From Patagioenas fasciata (Eukaryota; Chordata; Aves; Columbiformes; Columbidae), in assembly GCF_037038585.1 (NCBI RefSeq), contig NC_092523.1, forward strand, positions 2,237,001 through 2,301,000: a DNA stretch of 64,000 bases, given 5' to 3'. The notes under the pieces are model-generated. The model made no database searches. It was not told where the DNA came from and worked only from the letters and a program-made list of their open reading frames with translations. Both the position numbers and the translations under genes were made by a program. This document shows, in pieces, positions 23,501 to 33,424 of this stretch (its first letter is position 1; every line of letters starts with the position of its first letter).

Positions 23501-25036
23501 TGTTGCTGGTTTCTCCTTCAGACTCCTGCTGTGCGCTGGTGGAGACACAAGCCCTGGGTGGACAGGTTGGCAGGAGCGGCTGGAGGGCCAAACCTCCACC
23601 TCGGCTCAGCTGGTTGCAACCACAGACTCACCCAACCCATCTTTTTCTTCACCCCAAGCCAAGAACTTCCTGCACGCTCCATCTCTGCACGGCCACTGGG
23701 AGGACAAGAGGGGTGAGAAGCAGTCAAATAGACCCAACATATCCCCCCCAAAAAACTGCTGCAGCAGTTTGTTGCAAAAAAAACCTATCAAACCCATAAA
23801 CAACAGTGTCAGGGGCACTAAAACTGATCTGTACAAAGCCCCAGACTAGCAGGGATGGGGTTATTTCCCTTGCCTTTTTGCAATGAAAAAAAATACCAAA
23901 CAAGATCAGGTCATTAACAACTGTCTTGTTTGTCTCCAGTTTTAGCCTCGTTTGTTTTTATACATATTCAAGTTTAACTCCGTGTACTTTCACACTTTGT
24001 GAAAGCACCAGGTGCGCACCACACGCTAAGCCAGAGCCTCACTAAACCGCATTGGAACTGGTTCCAAACCTCCGCTGGCTCATCCCAAGTCAGGATTTGG
24101 GGTCAGGAGGCGAGGAGGCACTTTTAAAATGAGAAGACCCGGATCTGTCTGTGAAAAGACACTTTAAACACCCTCTTGTACCCCAGCGGCGACTCCCAGG
24201 TGAGTCATTAGTAGCTGACAGCACCAAATTATTAACGGCATTAATTAATGGCCTGATTTTTACCAGTTTTTACCCAGTAAGGTAAGTCAAATAGAAAGGT
24301 TCATATCCTGGGCAGGTACATTTGAAGTGTATAAATCACTCCAAAATACCCAGCCTGGCTGGCAGCCATGGTTACATGACATTGCATCTCTCTCCTTTTT
24401 ACACAAAAGAAGACAAAACACCTACTTTTGTCAGAATTTAGCTCAGGTTGCTAAGTGAGAGCAACGTATTTATTTGCCTCTGTACTGACAAGACCATCAA
24501 TCCCAAAGTTGCACTTAATAAAAACCTCATTAGAAGTTACAAACTCCGGTATATTTGCAAGGGGAAGGAAGGAAACTTCATTAATTGGGGCGAACCCCAC
24601 TGTTCCTCCACTTCAGAGGCGCTTGATCTCACACATGGTTTTGCTTCCCCTTTCATGGGGGGAGAATCAAACCCCCATGACAAGGGGAAGCTCAGTGCTA
24701 TCGTCTCTACACCATCCCTGGTTAAGTTACATACACCTCTACATATATTATAGCATTTATATATTATATATGTTAATAAAATGCGCTCCGGCCGCCTGCC
24801 AGGCTTGCTGCGGGCTAATTAGAGCCCGTCCTGCCAAGAGGAGAGGACGATGCCAGCAGCACCGATGGACGCGGCACCGCCAGGGGACACAGAGTGGACA
24901 ACAGATGGACGAGGAGCTAAAGACCTGGGCACCAAGCCGAGAGACAAGACGCTGCTTATGGGGAGACATCAGAAACGCAGCCAAATGACAGCAGCAGAAG
25001 AGAGAAACCCGTTGGAGAGTCTACATACAGTCTCCA
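23501..25036. other. Intron sequence with AT-rich patch
   Basis: Contains CATTAATTAATGGCC near 24240 and an AT-rich patch at 24738-24780. No exon or transposon recognised. Confidence 0.4.
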
Positions 25037-25098
25037 GTATCATCGAACCAGAACATCGCGGTTGGAAGAGACCCTCAAGACCACCGAGCCCAACCATG
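25037..25098 (-). mobile_element. CR1 3' terminal fragment
   Basis: Decayed tail TATCATCGAACCAGAACATC followed by GGTTGGAAGAGACCCTCAAG and CCCAACCATG; about 60 bp only. Confidence 0.7.
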
Positions 25099-25235
25099 TT
25101 GCAAGGAGTAAGATTTGGAGCTGGTCTTGGCAGAATGTGAAGCTGCGACGGTGGAAATTAAAATCCTGATTGTATAAAGCTCTGATACAAAGGACCAACA
25201 GCAACAACCCCTCTGAGGTGCTTCAAGGAGAATGT

Positions 25236-25315
25236 GGGGACAAACCCAACAACTCATGGGGACAAACCCAACAACTCATGGGGACAAACCCAACAACTCG
25301 TGGGGACAAACCAAA
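25236..25315 (+). repeat. 22-bp tandem repeat, about 3.6 copies
   Basis: The unit GGGGACAAACCCAACAACTCAT starts at 25236, 25258, 25280 and 25302. Copies are nearly identical, suggesting recent expansion and likely length polymorphism. Confidence 0.9.
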
Positions 25316-27220
25316 GAGCGGCTGCTCACAGCCTTTGCCTGCATCTCATTTAATGTGCAGGTGCTTAATTGCAGCCACAAAAATCACTCCTGCCCTCAAA
25401 CTGAAGTCTATAGTAAAAGACCAGAGCACCAAAGAGATGCAAAAAGGATCAGCAAATCGAGTTTGCACCCAAAACTAAGAAACCTACTTATAAAATACAT
25501 ATAAAATAGTTATTAACAATCACATTGGGTTTGATTACATTTTTTAACCTTTTAAAAGCGTGACAAAATTAGCAGAGAGCAAGAGTCTGTGCATGCATCT
25601 GCTGGAAAGGGTTTCCCTATGATTACAAGCCCTCCAATCAGTAAAGCTCTTGGCACTAGAATATTCAAGGGAAAAATAAAATACGAATTAAAATACGCTT
25701 GGTCTTTCTCAAGTCTTTTTACTACTCTTTGCCTTTGTTTGCCTTGCTTAGGAAAACCAGCTGGCATTAATTGCACTTCGCACACCACCGCCATGAACAG
25801 CAGCCAGATAGCGGAAAACAAGGTCTAAGCACAGGAATCCACTCAATCGCCTAGAATAAAATATTAAGAAATCAGTGCTCAGCGCTGGGAAAAGCAGTAA
25901 AACAAGAGCGATCAGAAGAAAAGGCAGGAAGGAGGCTGGTGTGTGGAGAACATGATAAAAATAAACGGCAATCACAGAAGGAGAAGCAGAAATCCAGGTT
26001 ACTTAGCGGTAATCAGGCTCCTCTGAACATATTGTCCGTCGCAAGCGAAGCTCGGAGCCGTCGCACGCTCGTGTGGAGGAAAAGCCGGTGCACAAGTGTC
26101 ACGTAAGGAGTTAGAGGTGGAAGAAACCCCTTATCTCGGCCTTTTCACCTCTTTTCTCACACTCAGCCTGAAAAATTAACCCTTGTGATGCCTTTGCCAG
26201 CCTTACTTCAAGCGACGGATTCACCCGAGCACTGCATGGAGATGAGAGAACGTTGGGGACATGGCAAGGATTTCCTTGCCTGAAGCTGTGAATTGGGTTG
26301 GGCTGGGGGTAGGTGGGGAAAATAAAGGAATATTGGGGAAAAAAATATTGAAATAATGAAAAATATATTTCAAAAAATACCGATTTCCCAAAAAAACTCA
26401 CCCTGAAGGGCTGCAGATGGATGTGAGAGAGAAGCGCTGCCTCCCTCCGACAGCAACTCCTCTCTCTCTAAAATGTGAAGAGAATCAGGTTGTTTGCAAA
26501 GATTCGCTAAGGCTTCCTGTTTAATTGCAAGAAGCACAAAGCCAAAATCTGCTCTTCTGCACGCGGGGGAAAGCAATTTGTTCGTCCCTCTCGTCAGATA
26601 ACGACACGGAGGGTGAAGCCGATGGGAAGCTCAATCACAAGTCAACTGGCCTGTGGTTTCCCGAGCTCTCTCCCCGCGTCGTTTGCCAACTACAAACATG
26701 GAAGGGGCTCGTTTTAATTAATATGGGGTCTCTGTAGAGCACCGGGGGCAGCGGCACTTGTTTTCAGGTCATCTGGTCCTAATGGGCTCACACTGAGAGG
26801 TGATTTGTCGCTAACTGACAGCAGAGATGAGTTATCGAGGGCCGAGGCCTTACAACCCAAGGTAACGAACCTCAGGGCTATCGCTATATTATTTGCCATC
26901 ATGATTTAAAAAAATAATAATAAACGTTCGGGGAGATGCTGGTTATTAAATCAGATATTTACAATATAAAAAGCACTCCCTGCTCTGCAGGGTTTTCTCA
27001 AGGCTGCTCTGCATCGGGAATCGAGCTGCAGTAAGAAGTGCTGGGGATTATCAGCACACAAGCAATTCTGCGGTGACACACACATCAGTAACGGCCACAC
27101 CGCCTCGTCTACACGAGGACATCGGTGCATGGTGATTATGTCTCCTTTTCACACACCATAAGCACCACAGCACGCTCTGATTCAGAAGCAGATCCCCAAC
27201 ATCAGGAAGGAGAAAGTGTC
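25316..27220. other. Intron sequence, no recognised element
   Basis: No exon, CR1 or array recognised. A/T runs occur around 26335-26395. The stretch at about 26700-26900 is rich in TAAT motifs and may be conserved, but this cannot be judged without an alignment. Confidence 0.4.
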
Positions 27221-27890
27221 CACAGAATAACTGAATTGTTTTGGTTGGAAAAGACCCTCAAGATCATTGAGTCCAACCATAATCCACCCCTGGCACTGCC
27301 CCGTGTCCCTGAGAGCCTCATGTCCGTCTGTCCAGCCCTCCAGGGATGGTGACTCCAGCACTGCCCTGGGCAGCCTGTTCCAATGCCCCACAGCCCTTTG
27401 GGGAAGAAATTGTTCCCAGACCCAACCTCAGCCTCCCCTGGCGCAACTTGAGGCCGTTTCCTCTGCTCCTGGCGCTTGTTCCTGGGGAGCAGAGCCCGAC
27501 CCCCCTGGCTCCAAGCTCCTTTCAGGCAGTTCAGAGATCAGAAGGTCTCCCCTCAGCTCCTGTTCTCCAGCTGAACCCCCAGGTCCCTCAGCCGCTCCCA
27601 TCACACTTGTGCTCCAGCCCCTCACCAGCTCCGTTCCCTCCTCTCCACTTGCTCCAGCACCTCAAGGCCTTTCTTGGTGTGAGGGGCCCAAAACCAAACA
27701 CAGGATTCCAGTTTGGCCTCCCCAGTGCTGGTACCAGCCAGGATGCTTTTGGCCTTTTTGGCCACCTGGGCACACATTGGCTCACGTTCAGCCACTGTCA
27801 ACCATCACCCCCTGGTCCTTTTCCTCCAGGCAGCTTTCCAGACGCTGTTCCCCAAACCTGTAGCATTTCACGGGGTTGTTGTGACCCCAG
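27221..27890 (-). mobile_element. CR1 LINE, about 670 bp, minus strand
   Basis: It starts CACAGAATAACTGAATTGTT, contains the whole 3' UTR of the GGGGAAGAAATTGTTCCCA subfamily, and reaches into ORF2 (KVANGGVVDS-like region no longer intact) near CATCACCCCCTGGTCCTTTT. Second-longest copy in the window. Sense to SFXN5. Confidence 0.9.
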
Positions 27891-28375
27891 ATCTACAGCT
27901 GGTGGCAGAGGTGCGGAAAACGGGTTATCCACAAGACATAAAAAGCAGAGGACGGGACAACTGCCTGGTTGACGGCCTGAAGGGTTTTTTCTGTTGACAG
28001 AGGCAGGGGAAGGTGGTTCCTGGAACCCTCCCCAAACGCCGCTTGCCTGGCTGTGTTTTAAATGCCAGCACGTTGAGGCAAGGTCACTGCCCTGGTCCTG
28101 CTGGCCACGCTAGTGCCGATCCAATATAATTCCATATATATATCAAAGAACTAGTGCTGATGCAGATCAGCAGGAGCAATCTGCTGGAAATTTTGGGCAT
28201 GCACGGACAGAGACACCTCATGGTTAAAATATTTTCTGGTTCTGGAGACTGAATTCTGTCAATTAAAAGAGAAACACGCTTGGCAATTCAAACAAACATC
28301 TCAAAAGCTCTGCAGTACTACTGGAAGGGAGCAGTTACTTAGCAGGGAAATATAGAGATATAAAGCGTTACCCAC

Positions 28376-28441
28376 TGCTATTGAGACAGCACTTATGACA
28401 GCTCCCAAGTAGCCCTGGATGAACTTGGACGTCGGAGAAGG
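28376..28441 (-). CDS. SFXN5: SFXN5 exon, second membrane segment ([16 protein letters not shown])
   Basis: The exon is 66 bp, 22 codons. The acceptor is CTTTCCAAAG and the first codons read PSPTSKF, followed by [16 protein letters not shown], the start of a transmembrane helix that continues in the next exon as VGLNVLV. The donor that keeps the frame is GCA|GTGGGT. A second GT four bases further on (GTGG|GTAACG) would give a frame incompatible with the next acceptor. I chose 28376 as the end because only that choice yields SIA-VGLNVL without a shift. The donor is weaker than its neighbours. Confidence 0.93.
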
Positions 28442-29299
28442 CTTTGGAAAGAAAAACAAAACATATTTTTAATAAACAAACTTCTGGTTATTAAAATGCA
28501 ACCAAGGGGGTTTTTGTTTGTTTGTTTTGTCTTCGTTTTATTTGTTTTAAACCAGAGACAGGTTTAGTTTTGTCATATTGTTCTGTGACACATGGTCTGT
28601 CATCTAGCAGCGGCAAAAGCAAGGCAAATCGTGGCCTCGTGAGCAAGGTTAAAGGGAATGGAAAATTAATTGGCATCAGAAAATTATAATAATAGCAGCT
28701 CAAAGGAAGAAGTATGTGAATGAAATCGAGCAAATGGTACAAAATTGGTGGTTTTATACACTAGTGATGGACCCCATACTCTCCACATTAAATATTTGTC
28801 TTTGAAATGTTATCTTCATGAGCTGGATGGTTTCCAACTCCCCATCTTGAGCTTCCCACATCCCGACATGGGATGATGGGAGGCTGAGGCGATGGGGTAC
28901 CAGGAACAGCCCCAGCACCTCCACCACCACTGCTGGTGGGAAATCTGAAGTCCTCAAGAGACGGCAATGTGACCATGGAGCTGCCTTCTGCTGTCCAAAA
29001 ACCCAGATACCACTTTGCTTGGTGCTCATTATTAAACCATTTCAGACCAGTTAGAACTATACACTGGCTCGGCTCAAAGGCATTGAGCGTTACCCATGTC
29101 CCTCGAGTCATTTTGAGATCCTCCTACCATTCATGGCTGAGGATTAAAATGGAAGTGCACACAGGAGAATGGCCAATGTATAAATCCATCACAGTGCCGA
29201 CTCCGGAATATCTATTAACAGCGAAGAGACCAGACTTATGTTTTCGTGTCAAAACAGACCTTACGCGCTGCAAGCACCGCATATGTTGGGTCTCCTCAC

Positions 29300-29356
29300 C
29301 TTTGTCGCGTTGCGGTTTGCATAGTTGACGCAGGCATTGTGGCTCTGATTCAACCA
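29300..29356 (-). CDS. SFXN5: SFXN5 exon with the Asn-rich sideroflexin motif
   Basis: The exon is 57 bp, 19 codons, phase 0-0. The acceptor is TTTCCTCCCCAG and the donor AAG|GTGAGG. It reads [19 protein letters not shown]. The NQSxNAxxNYxNRN pattern is conserved across the family and is a candidate substrate- or pore-lining element (inference). A degraded plus-strand CR1 fragment lies about 160 bp upstream of its acceptor in transcription order. Confidence 0.97.
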
Positions 29357-29517
29357 CTGGGGAGGAAACAAGAAGAGAGAGGCTTAAACATAACTTCACC
29401 AAAATAACATTAAAAAAAAAATACCTATAAATAAGAGAGCACCACAGGAAAATTCATCCCCCTTTGGATGGGCTTGCAACTTGTCACCTCTTTCCAAAGG
29501 TTCCTGCATGTCCTACA

Positions 29518-29620
29518 TCAAGCTGGATGGGGCTCTGAGCAACCTGAGCTGGGTGAAGATGTCCCTGATCTAGATGATCTTCTGAGGTCCCTTCTAATCC
29601 CTAACATTCTGTGATTTAAT
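29518..29620 (+). mobile_element. Degraded CR1 3' end
   Basis: AGCTGGATGGGGCTCTGAGC, GGTGAAGATGTCCCTGATCT and a tail of ATTCTGTGATTTAATG remain. It is more diverged than the others. It sits about 160 bp from the exon at 29300-29356. Confidence 0.75.
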
Positions 29621-31157
29621 GTCCCTCAAAGTGAGGGACAGCGATCCCAAGGCACCTGGAGGACAATTCTACTTCCCTGTACACTTGACAACCAACTCTT
29701 CTCCTGGCCCAACCCACCTCCACACGACACCTCGGTGCTATTGGGTTTTATTTTCATCAGCACCAAATCCATACAGCTGTTGAGATGTAGCAGTAAGTCC
29801 AGCAGCCACCTCATCAGTCATTAATTAAGCTCCATGGTTCTCAAACAGGGGATCACAGGAGATGCGCAGCTGGACCATCTTATGGATACAGACACCACTA
29901 AACTGGTGTTTCTTTTAGAGCAGGACTTGTCACCAAAGTAGAAAGGTGGCAGCTGGGGATGGGTAGCACCAATTCCTGAAGGGTTTTCCCCACACAAGTG
30001 CTGGCAACGTGAAAAAAAATGGTCATTTCCGTCCCCAAAAAGCCATGTTCCCAGTTCAGAGGGTGTCAGAACCGGGATCCTCTCCAGTTGTGGCCAGGAC
30101 TAAGATGGAGGAGAAAAGAAGCGAGGCTGAGGAAAACAAGGCACTAAAACATGGGGATCAGCCCAGTCATTGCCAAGTTCACAGCCCAAGAGCAGCTTCC
30201 TCCTGCTGACCAGCTCTCTAGCCTGGAACTGTGGACCTAGGAAACCTTTTTAGTTTTCTTTAAGTCAAAATTTACCAAAAAAATTACAAAGTCAGCTTGC
30301 CAATATGTGCTGGAAATCTGCCGCAGTTTTCCGAATGGGGGGATTTTTTTTGGTCTTTTGTTTTCATTTGGGGTTGTTTGTCTTTGGTTTGGTTTTTGTT
30401 AACCCCACAGCTCATCTTCTACCTCAGCAGCTCCACAGGCCCAGGTCAGACCCAACCTGAGACACGTACACTTTGGGCATCAGCAACAACTGCTTCACCG
30501 CACAGTGCTGCTCCTATAAGACCCAGTGTCTGTTACTGCAGTAAGATGCATCGTCCCTAAATCCTACACTATTTACCCGGACAAATCTCACTTTCAGAGA
30601 CATGTAGACATACCGCTCTGATACTGTCCTTAATCTAGAGTTTAAGCCATCTCTAGGTTGAAGACACCTCCACCACGCATTTCTTGACTCCGTCATCTTC
30701 CCAGGTGGCTGCTTGACACCTTCTTAGGTTTTTTGGGTGACAACTCTCTAGGTTGTTACTCCTCCTACTTGCGTTTTTCGGAGAGGTGACCCATGTGCCC
30801 ATCACGGTGAAGAGTTTGAGAACCGCTTGTCAAGTAGCAGTGGCCCAGGTGGGCTTTGATTGCTGGACTTGCCTGCTACAACCTCCCTCTTGAGCAGGCT
30901 CATTTGGGTTCTGCATTTGAAGCATCCTTTCTAGGTTTAAGAGGATTATTCCACCCTTTTAAAGTTGAAAGCTTCTCCCAGCTACCCCATGATGGTGGGA
31001 ACAGAAGCCCCTCGTGGAAGCCATCGACAAGAAACCCAACGTAAGCCCATCATCCAGGCTGGCTTGTTCCTCATTTGTGCAAGAATCACTTCTCCAAAAG
31101 CCAACTCTTCCCATCGCAGACGTCTAAAAACAGGTGAGGCAAGTTGCCTTCGAAAAT
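29621..31157. other. Intron sequence, no recognised element
   Basis: No exon, transposon or array recognised. Confidence 0.4.
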
Positions 31158-31285
31158 ATAGAATCATAGAATCATTTTGGTTGGAAAAGACCTTCAAGAT
31201 GATCGAATCAAACTGTTAACCCAACACTGTCAAGTCCACCTCTAAGCCATGTCCCTAAGAACTTCATCTACACGGAACATTTAAC
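31158..31285 (-). mobile_element. CR1 3' end, minus strand
   Basis: An intact tail of two 8-bp units (ATAGAATCATAGAATC) then TTTTGGTTGGAAAAGACCTT, a variant with CACTGTCAAGTCCACC. About 125 bp. Confidence 0.85.
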
Positions 31286-31867
31286 GTGTTCATCCCAGGT
31301 TTGAAGTACGTATTCTTCAAAGCACGGCAGTCAGGAGAAAATACTTGGAAACATAACAAATGTAAAAAGGATAACTTGGTAACTAGTAAATAATACAAGA
31401 CCACAGGTGTCTCCAGCCATTATCCCACTCCCAGCAGGTAAACACAGCCACAACTCACAGCTAAATCCACCAAACCACACGTTGCTGGCACATACTGATA
31501 TAATCTCGGTTCTGCAGTCTTTCCAACATACCAGGCAGATCCATTCTGCTTCAATATTTCTTAACAGCATAATTCCCTATCATCACTTACACTGTAGACA
31601 ATAAAAAGACATTCACAACTAAAAATAAGTCTGAAAGTAACTTGGTTTTGCATTTCAGTTAGTGCTGAAATTATACTGAAGCGGGGTGTTTACTATGGAT
31701 CAAACTCATTCACGTGCACGCTTCCTCCCTTCGCTCTAAATTCCCAAAATTTCATGGGAAATAACACCAACACCTCTCTAGACACACATTTTTTTACCCC
31801 AAACCCCTATAATGCATTGAATGCAAAGATCCTTGCACAGCTATTCCAAAAATCCCTGGGCACGGGC
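31286..31867. other. Intron sequence, no recognised element
   Basis: AT-rich and unique-looking. Nothing recognised. Confidence 0.4.
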
Positions 31868-32147
31868 CCTTTGGTCCCACATCTCATGTCACCTCAAAGT
31901 CTGTAAACCTTGTTGATGTGCATAACCCTACCTGCAAATATATATTTAATCTGATGTCTGGCTTTATCAATGAATATGGAAAATGGGATAACATTGGAAC
32001 AGGCTGCCCAGGTGCAGTCACCATCCCTGGGGGGTTGAACAGACAGAGATGAGGTTCTCAGGACATGGGGCAGTGCCAGGGGTGGGTTATGGTTGATCTC
32101 AATGATCATGAGGGTCTTTTCCAACCAAAATGATCCTATGATTCTAT
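31868..32147 (+). mobile_element. Composite element: unusual head joined to CR1 tail
   Basis: The first ~125 bp (CTTTGGTCCCACATCTCATG ... GATGTCTGGCTTTATCAATG ... ATGGGATAAC) does not match the body of the other CR1 copies here. It matches the copies at 45397 and 58753. At ATTGGAACAGGCTGCCCAGG it joins the common CR1 3' UTR and ends TCCTATGATTCTATC. It has lost a few bases in the CCCAGGGCAGTGCTGGAGTC part. Confidence 0.8.
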
Positions 32148-32442
32148 CTTTTAGACCTGTACAAAATGGGTTCAAAAAGCTGATTTTGAGATCTTGGGCT
32201 ATTTTGCATCTCCCTTGCCATGGCATAAATAGCCAGGCACTGGAAAGTAGACCCAATAATTTGCTTACAGCCTCTTTCAGACCTACCAAACCTTTCCCTA
32301 ATTATATCAAACCACATCATCTCCCCGTTAACTGAAGCACTGCCAGCGCAGAAACGCCATGTGCGTCCATTTGTCCTCTGGACACGAGTCAACTGCTGCT
32401 TTCCTTCCCATCCCATTCTCCACCCGTTTAGATGAGGGTTAC

Positions 32443-32496
32443 CTGCCAAAACACAGTGGACGCCAGCGTCTGGTTGGGCAGGAGAAGACCAACAAC
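32443..32496 (-). CDS. SFXN5: SFXN5 exon encoding a membrane segment (VVGLLLPNQTLASTVFWQ)
   Basis: The exon is 54 bp, 18 codons, phase 0-0, with acceptor CTGCTGCAG and donor CAG|GTAACC. It encodes VVGLLLPNQTLASTVFWQ, a hydrophobic stretch with a central PNQT turn, taken here as the first membrane-inserting segment of the sideroflexin fold. It appears identical to the mammalian sequence I remember. A composite CR1 copy (31868-32147) ends about 295 bp away on the downstream side, inside the next intron. Confidence 0.96.
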
Positions 32497-33248
32497 CTGC
32501 AGCAGAAGAGATTTTGCTTGTTAGTAAACGCATGGTTGGTTTGCTCTCGGTGCTCTTCTAGGCATGCAAACAGCAAGATCTTTCTAATGACTTGAATAAA
32601 CGGTCTTCACTTATGGCTTTATTTCATTGTTGTTATTGAATTTCCCTTCAGCCTATTGTCTCCCAGTTTTCCAATGGTGAAATGGGTAACATAGCTTCCC
32701 ATGAAAGCTTTGCATCTTTAATTATTGCTTGTAGCCCACCTAGAAAAAGAGTCTGGCAGTAGATACTGCCCAGAGAATACTTCATTAAAATACAATCAAT
32801 TATTTACTCCAGGTATTTCTGGAGGATAACACAAACACTGCACGACTGCAGGAGTTTAAAGTTGTTACAATTGGCAAGGAAGGGGGGTTTTCTTATTTTC
32901 CTTTGGCACGTTGACTGTTTCAAGCACAAGAAAGAACTCTGTATTTGAACATCTGAAGACAGGAGTGCCACCTGGAAGCACATGTGCTCCTGTTTGGGAG
33001 CTGGAATTTTGTTTTAAGAGAATTGTTGATGTGTCATCCTCTGAGCTGCGAAAACTCCTGCTTGGGTTACAAGCTCAGGCTGATGATTGTTGTCTCCCAG
33101 AGGCTGACGGGTGTTTGTCCCAGCACATCTGGTCAGATGCTGTGTGAACGTGAGATGTCACAGGCTTTGCAAGGTCACCCATCACAGCACCCGAGGCCAC
33201 ACACGGGTATGTTGCCTACTTGGGATCCTTGGAACATCCCAGGGTGGT
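32497..33248. other. Intron sequence, no recognised element
   Basis: Nothing recognised. Confidence 0.4.
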
Positions 33249-33424
33249 CCAGGTTGGCCAGAGAGGTGGTGGCTGAACCATCCCTGGAGACATCCCAGGC
33301 CAGGCTGGACGGGGCTCTGAGCAACCTGAGCTGGTGAAGATGTCCCTGCTCATGGCAGGGGGGCACTGGGGGAGCTGGGAAGGTCCCTTCAACCCAACCA
33401 ATTCTCTGATTTGATGATTCTATG
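33249..33424 (+). mobile_element. CR1 LINE 3' end, plus strand
   Basis: CCAGGTTGGCCAGAGAGGTG, CATCCCTGGAGACATCCC and GATGTCCCTGCTCATGGCAG, ending in two tail units (TGATGATTCTATGAT). Antisense to SFXN5. Confidence 0.9.

Noticed and set aside
27267..27972. Overlapping plus-strand frames of about 200 codons, with similar frames at 19477, 23280, 37435, 49699 and 60387
   Set aside because: All are wholly or partly inside CR1 copies and repeat the same peptides (MVTPALPWAACSNAPQPFGE); they are antisense of CR1 3' UTR, not genes.
28372..28376. SFXN5 exon end at 28372 (donor GGGTAACG)
   Set aside because: It would add four bases and break the frame with the acceptor at 16206; the end at 28376 gives SIA-VGLNVL as in the family.
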